Made by a program: the position numbers and the translations under genes
The notes under the pieces: generated by a model
The model's input: only the letters and a program-made list of their open reading frames with translations
Told to the model about the DNA's origin: nothing
The model's database searches: none
Source: Aquanectria penicillioides
Lineage: Eukaryota > Ascomycota > Sordariomycetes > Hypocreales > Nectriaceae
Assembly (NCBI GenBank): GCA_003415625.1
Contig: PYIU01000001.1
Location: 4,402,746 to 4,466,745, forward strand
Length of the DNA stretch: 64,000 bases
Direction: 5' to 3'
Shown: piece by piece, positions 45,684 to 56,497 of the stretch
Numbering within the stretch: position 1 is the first letter of the stretch
How the letters are laid out: every line of letters starts with the position of its first letter

Positions 45684-46935
45684 ATGGCCATCTACAGCGC
45701 TGTCCCGCCCCCGATCAGATCGCGACTCCGACCGCGGCCACGGCCACCTCGACGCCAACCCCGATCATCCACGCCCCGTCCACCCGGTAACGAACAACGG
45801 CATCGACATCGACGCCTGGACAGTCTCCGCTCTCCAATCCCTTAGCGTATCTCCCGTCGCTCGCGGAACCGGCACCCCGCTTGCCATTCCCCTCGACCAG
45901 GAGGTCAAGGTCAAGGTCAAGGAGTCGTCCACCACCGTCGTCCAGAATGTCAACTTCACCGAAGACAATTCGCCCTCGCCTCCCCGGAGGCCCCTATCCA
46001 GGAGGGACAGCCAACGCAAACGCGATGCCGTGTTGAAAGGCAAGGAGGGAAGCCGACAGCGGAGACGCTGGGAGAACGGTATGGCATGATGCAATTCGAT
46101 GACTCTTCTCCAACGGACATGGACTATCATGCTGATCATCCCCCGCCATTAGACCGCCTCATGCACGTCCCCAACGTGCAACCCCCGCAGCCCACTGACT
46201 GGGAAGTCCACCCCACGCACCCCATCCACCATATCCCGTACCAGCTCGCCCAGTTCTGGGACCGCGGCGTCCGCCAGCTTGTCGAGGATAAGACCACCCG
46301 CCTGCAGGCTTCACGCAAGGAGCAGCAGCTCAAGATGGGCAGCGCCACGGGCCTGAGCGCCGGCGAGGTCCCTCGCGACCTGCGCGAAGCTACGAAGCGA
46401 AGCCCGGTCGTGCGGATGTGGGTTCGCGTCCTCGAGGAGCCGGTCCGGGAGTATCTCTGCAGCCAAGGCCCGTCGGAGCATAAGCAAGAGACGGAGAAAA
46501 CGGGTCAGGCTTTCGAAGACGATGACAGTGCGGCGGAGCAGATGGACTCGGAAGACGAGGAAATCGTGTTCGTTGGGCGGAACGGGGCTATGCGTGAGCT
46601 ACAAGAGAAGAGGACGGCACGATGGAAGAAAGCCCGAAGAGAAGTATCACAGGAGACGGTTGATTCGGGGATGGTGTTTGACTCGTTTGGCAACGACGAG
46701 AGCGCAGCTTACAAGTGAGTTTCCTTGGCCCATACTTTGGGTGCTTCATCCTGCTAACCACAATCATAGGCGATGGCTCACACACTCCATCTCCGACTAC
46801 TACGGCCTCCAGTCCCGCTCCGTCACCCTTGCAAATCCGTCTCGCCGCGTGGTCTACGTGGGCCTGAAGCAAGTACGCCGGCAAGGTCCCCCTCCGCCGA
46901 GGATATTGCCCCGACCGCTCTGGGAGGTGTGTTGA
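45684..46935 (+). CDS. R3H-domain protein with R3H-associated N-terminal region (two frameshifts in this sequence)
   Basis: Three exons: 45684-46078, 46153-46714 and 46770-46935. The R3H domain, a single-stranded nucleic-acid binding fold, is at the C-terminus: Arg-Trp-Leu-Thr-His spans the last splice junction and gives the Arg-x3-His signature, followed by Asp-Tyr-Tyr-Gly-Leu. The middle (Arg-Leu-Met-His-Val-Pro-Asn-Val-Gln-Pro-Pro onward) fits the R3H-associated domain. Exon 1 needs two single-base additions, at the C5 run 45708-45712 and at CCCGG 45783-45787. With both, the Met-Ala-Ile-Tyr-Ser-Ala-Val-Pro-Pro-Pro start joins Asp-Ile-Asp-Ala-Trp-Thr-Val and the total becomes 1125 nt, 374 aa. 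Likely an RNA-associated nuclear protein; the specific role is unknown. Confidence 0.78.
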
Positions 46936-47163
46936 GTGAAAGGTGTTTTGTAGTGTTTGTTCTTGATCCCTAGACGGCAATGGTGAGGAGTATCAGACAT
47001 AGACTGTAGACGGGAACTGGGAATAGACCAGGCCTTGCCAAGCATGGCGGGCCGTTTCGATGTGTGATGTGGTTTCTCTAGGTTGGCATCCTGAGCAAGC
47101 ATCATACTTCTGTGACTGCTCCCATGGAAACTGGACCTGTACTGTGAACGCGCCGACGCCGCC

Positions 47164-49875
47164 TCACATGCGCCCGTTTTCTCGAACCATGCACACATTT
47201 CGCAAAATCCTCTCTCCGCCCATGACTTGGCCATACTTGGAAACCCTCTCTTCGACAGACATGTCTAGAAATTGGTCCATTCCTGAGTCGCCATATTCAG
47301 TTCTGAGAAGATGTTCCAAAACTTGTGAGGCATAAACATTCATTCCTGCTCTTCTCAAGGCAAGTGCCCAAGTCGAGTCTCGGGCAGTGATCAGATGGCT
47401 GAAGGCAGAGGAGCTTGCAGCATTTCGAGCCATCGTTGCCAATGCCCACTTACAGAGTGTTTCCTCAGCACCGTGAACAAGTTTTGTATAAATGCTGGTC
47501 TGAAGTGAAGTGGTGAACCGAACGAAATCGGCGTAGGCGGCCCGATCAGATTCACCAAGGGTACCAATATACTCTCCTTTAGGGTTTTCTTCAGAGACAA
47601 GGATGGCCAGAGATTCGTATTTCCGGCTCACTGCCTGGACCTTGTTACGGAGTGGTGTGCCCGAATTTGAACCAGGAAGCGGTTTTTGCTTCACCTTGAG
47701 CACAGTGGTAAGAAGAATTCCCATGCTCGGCGAGATGGAAATATCCGCCTCCAGTGAAAGCGGCGAAATGGTCTCTTGGCGCCGAATTGAACCCATCGAC
47801 CATGTAACATCATTGTATTGTAAAAAGTCCTTATCAACTAGCTCGACCTGAGGCCATGACTTTTCGATATTTGAAAGAACATTTCGATTGAGTTCTACCG
47901 AAATGATGAACCTAAAGTGTCCCACGGGATAAGAGATTTCTGGAAATGGTGCCTTGGGAAGATTGATTACGGTATCTTGATGTTCCCTTTTATCATGATG
48001 AATCGAGGTTATTGTCAGTTTGGTCATGGACTTCTCCTTTGCTGTAGTGTTTTGAGGCGGTCCTTCTGCTAGCTTAACCCTTTTTGGCTGTCGAAGTTGG
48101 ATATATCCAGACAGCAGTTTACTTGTGGCACTCGGGTCATTTGACACAACCAAGAACTTAGAGTCGTCAGCTGCCTTTCTTCTTAACGTTTGAGAAACAT
48201 GTTGGAAACGCGACTTGAGTAATTCCTCCAATGACCTTGAGCTACCAATGACAATATGAGAATCAGCCCCAGAGGGCGTGACTTTGTCTGCCAAGGGAAT
48301 GCGATCATCTGTATCTGATGTATCAGTTTCAATTTCGTCATCATTTGAATTTCGGAGTATCATTAGCTTCGAAAATTTCGTGACATAGTCAGTACTACAG
48401 AGAGTGGAAGACTCAGGGGCAAGGTATGGTGTACTACTTGACCCAGGTCGCTCAGGGCTTTCATTGAGTAATATTCGGCCATTTCCAGATGGTACTGGTG
48501 CCCATTTCAAAGCTGTGCCGAGTTGGGCAAGTGAAGCAGTGGGTAAATGGAAGACAGGAAGAGACCTCTCATTCATCCACATGAACTGATATTCTGCGCT
48601 CGATCGGTGGTGGTGCCATTCCGGTGCCTGGATGTCAAAACAGAGATTGGGTGCTTCCATTCTCAGAAGCGAATTTGTTGCATTCAATTTCTCATTTTGC
48701 ACTCTCTGAGTTGTGCTGTCGTGACAGGATAACAGGATTGTTTCCATAGCTTCATCGAAAAACCTCATCGATTCAAGTTCGTGCGGCTCGTGGTCATTGG
48801 TTTTTACGATCCCTAGTTCTATCATACCTGTGAAAGACCCATCCTGATTCTGTTGTAGTGGACTAGAATCAACTAGTGGGACATCAACTTTGAGGCTCGG
48901 TCTCTTCGATCGCGATGATGCAGCGAGGTATTGATGTGCGTTCTCACAGGGGGAGGTGCTGCGCATCATAGGGGGAGCGAAAGGCTCGGAGTCTATATTT
49001 CCGTTTTCGACATCATTCTGCAATTTGGCCACTGAAGACATCACTGGAGAGCTGGGTTCGGAAGTTAGGTCGATCAGAGTGATGTGAGGACTCGGGATGA
49101 AGTGACTACTAATATCTGATGGTGGGGAGATAGGAGGTGAGACCAGCTCCAACTCAATTGTTCGTCGCTGTGAAGCAATCAATAAACTTGTCCGGAGAGC
49201 TAGAAGAGTCTTACCCTATCCAATCCAAGATCCTCTTTTCTGGGCCATCTTGGCTGCAGGAAAAATTGCGCTTTTTCTTCGATATCGGATAGAATATGCT
49301 CTGCTGCCATCGAGACCTTTATGGTCTCCCGTTCAATTTCCCGCGCTGCCAGTTTCTGCCATCTCAAAGACGAGGGGGGAAATCCATGCCTTGGTCATCG
49401 TGGACGTTCACGAAGCTTAGCGGGAGCCACTCATTTGAAATATTGCAAGAAATTTTCGAAGATATGTCATTCAAATGATGCTGAACGCTACTTCTTGGGT
49501 CATAACCCAGATCTGCTGGTTCTATCGGGATCCATAGTTCTCTCAATGTCTTCGAGTGCTGCCGTAGAACTGAAGATGGCGAAGGCGCCAGTTCGATGAA
49601 TGGTGACCAGGAGCCGGCCAACAGTTGATCGGATTCAGCAAGTTCCAAGTTGATATTTGCAAGCGGCAGCGATGTGACTAAAAGTCCGGGCTCATGAATC
49701 AATCCATCCGAGTCTGTCCGTTGAACAGTTCCCGAATGTCTCGGATCTGATCTTCAAATCGGTAAGGAGCGCCCTGATGGTCAACAAAACAATTCTGGGC
49801 TTGAGCATAGTCTTGAGCACTCTCGCTCTTTGGTTGGACTTGGGTAGTCGAAGTGCCAATCTCAACAGAAGCCAT
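47164..49875 (-). CDS. Zip2/SHOC1-like XPF-related meiotic protein (candidate; frameshifted 5' part)
   Basis: Two exons: about 49875-49215 and 49167-47164, with a GTAAGA/CAG intron. The 3' exon is uninterrupted for 668 codons. Its C-terminal third looks like a catalytically dead XPF/ERCC4 nuclease domain: Ile-Leu-Leu-Thr-Thr-Val-Leu-Lys-Val-Lys-Gln, then Tyr-Glu-Ser-Leu-Ala-Ile-Leu-Val-Ser-Glu, then Asp-Phe-Val-Arg-Phe, with no Glu-Arg-Lys-x3-Asp motif. A helix-hairpin-helix-like end follows (Leu-Arg-Arg-Ala-Gly-Met-Asn-Val-Tyr). That plan fits Zip2/SHOC1, the ZMM factor that stabilises crossover intermediates with Spo16. The family call is inference. The 5' exon needs one extra base at the G6 run 49374-49379, and probably another near 49700-49745, to reach the ATG at 49875; with two additions the sum is in frame (888 aa). 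The start is therefore uncertain. Confidence 0.6.
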
Positions 49876-50627
49876 CGACCATATGTATTCTAATGCAGAA
49901 ATTCAGACATAAGCTGCACTGAGGGGGACATTGGCGAAAGCAGATCAAATAAAGAAGTGGGCCATGTCATGGATCACATTATATCAACTATCAAAACACA
50001 TTCCTCAGGCAGCAGAGCTGTTCCAGCAATCGGAGTCCATACATGGCATTTCTTCCTTCTTCTTTTGCCGATAGGCAAACACAGGTAGTGGGGTTTACCG
50101 CGGAAGCTGCAACTGGACTCACATCGGCTACCTAGTTATTAATAGAGCTTGGGATTTAAAGCAAGTACGTACTCAATAGTCCTGATTTCGTATCTTGGTT
50201 TCACCCATGTAACTTTGGTGTCCTCAGGGACCGGGATATCAAGTACCAGAGGCTCTTTTACATGGCCATATGAGATAACTTAGTTGAGGTGGACATGTGA
50301 GCGAGGTAGTATACCGAGATTCAAGCGACCTTCAAATCCGGGCTGATTCTAATAAATATCCAACCAGGGATGGGCAGGATGAAACTTGATCCCTAACACT
50401 CCGCTAACCAGGCCTTGGAGCAAATACCGGTAGCGGATGACTCGGCCATTTTTTAGCGCCGTTGCCCCGCTATGGCCGCTGGACTCCGTCCTAACTCCGG
50501 CGTCATTGACGTACCTCAACATCGGCGTCCAGAACATGGAGCTCAAAGACTAGCTCTCGTCGAGAGCAACCCGCATTAACTCCTCAACTTCGCCCTCCAC
50601 CCACACCCTCCCGCCGGATGAAGCATC
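49876..50627. promoter_or_regulatory. Shared promoter region of the Zip2-like gene and DDB1
   Basis: 752 bp between divergent starts. It contains no gene and no motif I would stake a claim on. Confidence 0.45.
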
Positions 50628-53600
50628 ATGGCGTACGTCGCGCCCATTCACAGAGCTACTAGCATTCGCCATGCGCTCCGGGCTAAGCTTCTCGCCCCCG
50701 ATATTGAGGACCTCATTATCGCGTAAGCCTTCCTCCCTTGTGAGCGATGCCTGAAAGACATACTGATACAATGCAACAGCAAGGCAAATCGGCTGGAGAT
50801 ATGGCGTCTAACCGAGGACGGCATGGCATGCCTCCACACCAAGCTCATCCACGGGACGATATCCATGCTACAACGCCTCCAACCGAAAGGCTCCGACACC
50901 GACCTCCTCTTCATCGGCACCGATCGACTGCAATACTTCAATGTTGCTTGGAACCCCGAGACCAACCAACTTGACACGATCGAGAGAGTAGTTGAAGATG
51001 GGTCAGAGCCCTACATGCGCCATTCCCAGAGCCAAAACAAGTGTTTGGTGGACCCGACAGGTCGCTTCTTGGCAATGCACCTGTGGGAAGGCGTGCTTGA
51101 CGTCTTCCGGCTTCCAACCCGCAAAGGTTCCACGACCAGACTAGAGGCTCTTGACCAAGTCAGATTGACAGAGCTTTGGATGAAGGCCAGCACATTTATA
51201 CATAGCCGCACTGGGCACCCCAAGATTGCCTTCCTATACAAGGCTCAGCTGGACCAGGAAGAAGCCCGAGTCGCTATCTACAGGCTTACAAGGGATGACA
51301 AGGGTGGAGAGGTCTCCAAGTTCGATCCACATAGGGATAGGGAACTTGACATTGTGATTCCGGACCCTTACGCATCGATGCTGATCCCTATCCCTGTAGA
51401 TGAGGAGAAACGATATCATGTGCGAAACAACGAGGGAGCTAAGGCTCACTTAGGTGGTCTTCTTGTGGTCGGAGAAACTCTTTTGACTTACTTTGACAGT
51501 CTCACATATACAAGTGTATCATCCGGGCTCAAGGAGCCTAAAATATTTGTGGCGTGGGCCGAGTATGACGGTACTCGTTACTTTCTTGCAGACGACTATG
51601 GGCGACTCGACCTCTTAACCATCGAGACTACATTAGAGTCTACAGGCGTCGTGGTGACGGGAATGACAGTTTCACCAATGAAATTCGAAGACTCTATCGC
51701 CATTACTTCGAGGGCTTCGAGTCTTGTGTATATGGGCGACGACATCCTCTTCTTGGCATCTCATCATGGCGATTCTCAACTATTCCAAGTTGACACCAAA
51801 TCCAACACGTTGACGTTGATCAAGTCGCTTTCCAATAACGCGCCAATTTTAGATTTCTCAATCATGGACATGGGGAATAGAGAAGGAGATACCCAATCCG
51901 GAAACGCATTTTCATCAGGGCAGTCCCGAATCGTGGCAGGTTGTGGGGCGTACAGAGACGGAAGCCTTCGAAGCATTCGCAGTGGCGTTGGACTGGAGGA
52001 TAAAGGCATATTGGACGAACTAGCCGGGACAAGGGGCTTGTTTACATTACGCTCCTACGGGTCTGACCTTCTTGATACTCTGGTTATCTCGTCAATTACA
52101 GAAACCAGAATTTTCAGCTTCGACCCTGAAGGGGGGATTGAAGAGGTTTACGCTTTCCAGGGCATGATCCAAGACTCTGAAACTCTTTTGGCCTCAAACC
52201 TGCCTAACGGGCAGGTTCTCCAAATAACAACAAAGACGGTCGTTTTGCTTGACCCTGAAAGTGGTGTTGCGGTAAGCACATGGGATGCTCCACCTGGCAA
52301 ATGCATTACGAGAGCTTCTGCAAATAGCAAATGGGCATTGTTGTCAGTTGAGGGTGCTACTCTTGTATCCTTGAACTTATTGCAAAGCCTATCTGCTCAC
52401 TCTCAGGAGACTCAACATTTTTCTACATCTGGACAGCCAGATCAAATATCTTGCATCCATGCAGCCCGAGATCCGCCTGACTTGGGTGTGGTTGGTTGGT
52501 GGTCATCTGGCCGTATATCATTAGTTGATATGGCCTCGCTAGACCCTATCCACGGTGAAGGTATGAGACAAACCGAGGACAGCGCCACCGTCCCCCGAGA
52601 TATTGTGCTTGTTCAACTGCATCCACCAGAGCTATCCGGCCCTACACTTCTGGTTGCAATGGAAGATGGAAATGTTGTTACTTTCAATGTTTCCACCAAA
52701 GGTTTTGCTGTGTCTGGCAGAAAGAGCGTGACCTTGGGAAGCAGTCCAGCTCGGCTGCATATTTTACCGCAAGAGGATGGCACATGCAACGTATTTGCGA
52801 CCACAGAACATGCTAGTCTCATTTACAGCTCTGAAGGACGTATCATTTATTCTGCTACTACTGCGGATGACGCCACATTTGTCGCTCACTTCGACTCTAC
52901 TGCCTTTCCAGACTCCATCGTCCTGTCTACGGATGACCATGTCAGGATTTGCCATATTGATAAGGAGAGACTTACGCATGTGAAGGCTTTACCTGTGCAT
53001 GAAACTGTCAGGAGGGTAGCATATTCACCTGGACTAAAAGCCTTTGGTCTTGGATCCATCAAGAAAGAGCTTGTCGGAAACGAGGAGATCATCACAAGCT
53101 CGTTCCGACTAGTTGATGAGATCATCTTCCAGCAGCTAGGGCAGCCGTTCTTGTTGAATGCTTCAACTTCCTTGGAGATGGTAGAATGTGTGATCCGTGC
53201 AGAACTGCCCGATGTGAGCGGCAATCCAACAGAACGGTTCATTGTTGGAACAAGCTTTATAACTGAAGGCGAAGTTCAAGAAGCCGGCGAGACCCAAGGC
53301 CGCATCTTGGTTCTTGGTGTCGACGAGGATCGACAAGTTTACCAGATTGTTTCTCATAATCTAAAAGGTCCCTGCCGCTGCTTAGGCATGCTCGATGACT
53401 ACATTGTCGCTGGCCTATCTAAGACTGTTGTTGTTTACAAATTCGTCGAGGAGACGAGTAGCTCTGGTTCACTGCAAAAGCTCGCATCCTACCGACCAGC
53501 AGCATTCCCAGTGGACCTTGACATATCTCGCAACATGATCGGAGTCGTTGATTTGATGCAATCGTTATCTTTGGTGGAGTTTATTCCGCCACAAGATGGA

Positions 53601-54226
53601 AACAAGGCTAAATTGGAAGAGAGGGCACGGCATTATGAGCCTGGGTGGGCCACATCAGTCTGCCACTTGGACGACGAGAGATGGCTTGAGGCAGATGCGC
53701 AGGGCAACCTCATTGTTCTTCAACGGAATGCAGATGCTCCGACCGAGCAAGATCGCAGTCGTCTAGAGATTACGAGTGAGATGAATATCGGTGAGCAGAT
53801 AAACCGCATTCGAAAACTTCATGTGGCAAGCAATGAAAACGCAATTGTTTCTCCAAGGGCGTTTTTGGGATCAGTAAGCACCATTGATCCCGCTTTAGGT
53901 GATACATCTATACTGACACAGAATAGACTGAAGGTTCACTTTATCTGTATGGAGATATTTCCCCGCAGTATCAAGATCTCTTGATGAAATTCCAATCAAG
54001 GCTTGAAGAATTCATTCACGTACCCGGGAACATCGAGTTCAAGGTGTGGCGTGCATTCCGAAACGAGGCCAGAGAGAGTGATGGCCCATACCGTTTTATC
54101 GATGGGGAGATGGTGGAGAGGTTTCTAGACATGGATGAAGGGAAGCAAGAGACAGTATGTGAAGGCTTGGGTCCCAGTGTTGAGGATATGCGGAACATGA
54201 TTGAGGAGTTGAGGAGAATACACTAA
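50628..54226 (+). CDS. DDB1: DNA damage-binding protein 1 homologue (CUL4 adaptor)
   Basis: Three exons: 50628-50722, 50780-53873 and 53927-54226 (1162 aa). DDB1 links substrate receptors to the CUL4 ubiquitin ligase in the nucleus. In Neurospora its homologue DIM-8 is needed for heterochromatin and DNA methylation. Family signs: Asn-Arg-Leu-Glu-Ile-Trp-Arg-Leu-Thr near residue 35, Gly-Asp-Ser-Gln-Leu-Phe near 360, Gly-Ala-Tyr-Arg-Asp-Gly-Ser-Leu-Arg-Ser-Ile-Arg-Ser-Gly, and the last exon ending in a helical Phe-Ile-Asp-Gly-Glu-Met-Val-Glu-Arg-Phe-Leu-Asp to Leu-Arg-Arg-Ile-His. These cover the MMS1_N/propeller region and the CPSF_A C-terminal domain. The second intron (GTAAGC/TAG, 53874-53926) must be removed; reading through it gives a false stop at 53984. 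Length fits DDB1 rather than CPSF160. Confidence 0.92.
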
Positions 54227-54783
54227 GAGTATAGAGAGAGAGAGAGACAGGGAGGTGTTGCAGCAATTATAGTTAACCAAGGCCCTTCTGGACCCGTTGG
54301 CACAGATCCTTGCTTGGCTTAGATCCTGGCATCCACTCGCCCTGGTTAGACGGAAAGGACGAAAGGGTCGACGACTATTGGTCAGAATCGCTGACACATA
54401 AACACTCAGCACTGCAACGCCAATTGAGTCTTGTCCAGAGCCGATGGAGAGTCAAAATTGTCAGAAAGTCCAAATTAAATAACGAGATGTTTCTGAGCAA
54501 TTATTTTTTTGGATTACCAGTGTCTTGTTGTAGTGTTGTAGTTCTTCAATGGCAACTTTGTGCAGGCCCCAGATATCCGGAAGAGATCGGAAGCCCCACC
54601 CGAAATCGACCGGACCAATCAAGGGTCATCAATTTCCGAGCTCAAAGCTGATTTGCAGCCTGAGGCCGCCTTTTTCACCCAAAACTTTCGGCAAAGCATC
54701 ATCAGCCGATACCACAAGGAAAAGACCTCAACCTCCCCTTCGACGACCCTCTTCCGCCAACGCCACCATCCCCGACCCTCACG
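54227..54783. other. Intergenic between DDB1 and RIP1
   Basis: It starts with an (AG)n run at about 54232-54247 just after the DDB1 stop. The last 200 bp are the C-rich leader of RIP1. No gene supported. Confidence 0.5.
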
Positions 54784-55742
54784 ATGGCGACTCTCGCGAC
54801 CGCTTCCCGCCTCGCACTGCGCTCGGCAGTCAAGCCGGCCGTCCCCGCCGTGCGCGCCCTGAGCACCACGGCCATGCGCCCCGACAGCGCGACGGCCTAC
54901 TCAAGCCCCTTCAAGGGCGAGACCAAGGGCACCCAGATCCCCAACTTCGGTGCCTACGTCTCCAGCAACGGCGAGAACAAGAACAAGCTGTTCTCCTACT
55001 TCATGGTCGGCGCTCTTGGTGCCGTCAGTGCCGCTGGTGCCAAGAGCACTGTGCAGGGTGGGTGATTTTGGTTCCTTCGGATGCGTTGCCATTGAGCTGC
55101 AATTGAAGCTCACAATGGCAACCAATGCATCCGGAACGGTCAATTGATGGTGCTGACAATGGATTTGCAGAGTTCCTGGTCAACATGTCCGCCTCCGCCG
55201 ACGTTCTGGCCATGGCCAAGGTCGAGGTTGATCTGAGCTCTATCCCTGAGGGCAAGAACGTAAGTTGCCATTAGACGACCAGCCATCAAAACAGCATCAC
55301 TAAACCAATGCAGGTCATCATCAAGTGGCGAGGCAAGCCCGTCTTCATCCGACACCGAACCCAGGACGAGATCGACGCCGCCAACAAGGTCAACATCTCT
55401 TCCCTACGACACCCCGAGGCCGATGACGACCGTGTCAAGAACCCCGAGTGGCTTGTCATGCTGGGTACGTTGTCCCGCGATCCGCCCCACCCTTTCCATC
55501 CGTAGTTTTTACAGATGGAAGATTTGTTGGTTACGAGTCTCTGACACTAACATTGACCAGGTGTCTGCACCCATCTGGGTTGTGTCCCCATCGGCGAGGC
55601 CGGTGACTACGGTGGTTGGTTCTGCCCCTGCCACGGTTCCCACTACGATATCTCCGGACGTATAAGAAAGGGACCTGCCCCCCTCAACCTCGAGATTCCC
55701 GAGTACGATTTCCCCGAGGACGGCAAGCTGGTCGTCGGTTAA
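54784..55742 (+). CDS. RIP1: Ubiquinol-cytochrome c reductase Rieske iron-sulfur subunit
   Basis: Four exons: 54784-55057, 55171-55259, 55314-55464 and 55561-55742 (231 aa). It carries electrons from ubiquinol to cytochrome c1 in mitochondrial complex III. An Arg/Ala/Ser presequence covers about the first 30 residues, followed by the single membrane anchor (Phe-Met-Val-Gly-Ala-Leu-Gly-Ala-Val). The 2Fe-2S motifs are intact: Cys-Thr-His-Leu-Gly-Cys at 174-179 and Cys-Pro-Cys-His-Gly-Ser at 193-198, so the ligands are Cys174, His176, Cys193 and His196, with Cys179-Cys195 as the usual disulfide. The first motif begins just after the third splice junction, confirming it. Length is normal. Confidence 0.96.
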
Positions 55743-56497
55743 ACAGGGCACGGGATGTAAGAATATTAAGGGGAGGATTTCTTGCTCAGAGAGAGGATAG
55801 ACTGGCGGGGAGAAGACACAAGCCCCGGAGGGCGCACCTACTGTTTCTTAGACGTGGCCTTGGTCCATTGTATAAAAATAAAACGTCTTAGGAAAATTCA
55901 GTCAGCAAGCTCGAGATGGGAGAAATCGTGGGATAGACTACCTAAGGTGAATCCCACGTGAGAAGTTGAAATAATTGATTATTTGTTCCATTTCTCCAGC
56001 CCATTTTAGCCTCGATACCATGAACCTTGGCCAATTCACCTAGGTTCCCAGAATTTCGGCTTCAGCTCAAGAGCATACACCTCGTACATGTCCGACCAAA
56101 CCTGAGCCCGGCCAGCTCGGACAAGCATAAGACCACGCGGGAGGCCCAAAACTTCTAATATAATGATAGGTTTGCCCTGTAGGTCAATTCATTGCTTGTA
56201 TGATTTTGTTGGAGGCGGGTATCATACTTGTCCCCTCGGGAACATGACGCCCCTGCAGATAAGTAACCCTAGCGAAATGGACTCGTGTTGTGTAATAAAT
56301 ATTAAATTCCGAGTAAATGTCCATCTCAGCAGGGCCTATTTCAATTGTTGCTGCAAACATACCAAGCTGCAGAACTTCAACATGATTAACATAGATCACA
56401 GTCACTGCTGATTGAGGGCATACGGTAGTGGAGTGCGTACAGTCAAGTTGCCAGCTTTTTTTTTCTATCCCCTGACAGTCCGACTCATTACAATTCA
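55743..56497. other. Convergent 3' region of RIP1 and CCT1
   Basis: 755 bp of 3' flank. An AATAAA at 55877-55882 is a plausible polyadenylation signal for RIP1. A 104-codon minus frame at 56184-56498 runs into the end of CCT1 in a different frame and has no domain. No gene supported. Confidence 0.5.

Noticed and set aside
11438..49720. Programmed ribosomal frameshifting as the cause of the broken frames
   Set aside because: No shared slippery heptamer or downstream structure; the sites differ and orthologous families do not use it.
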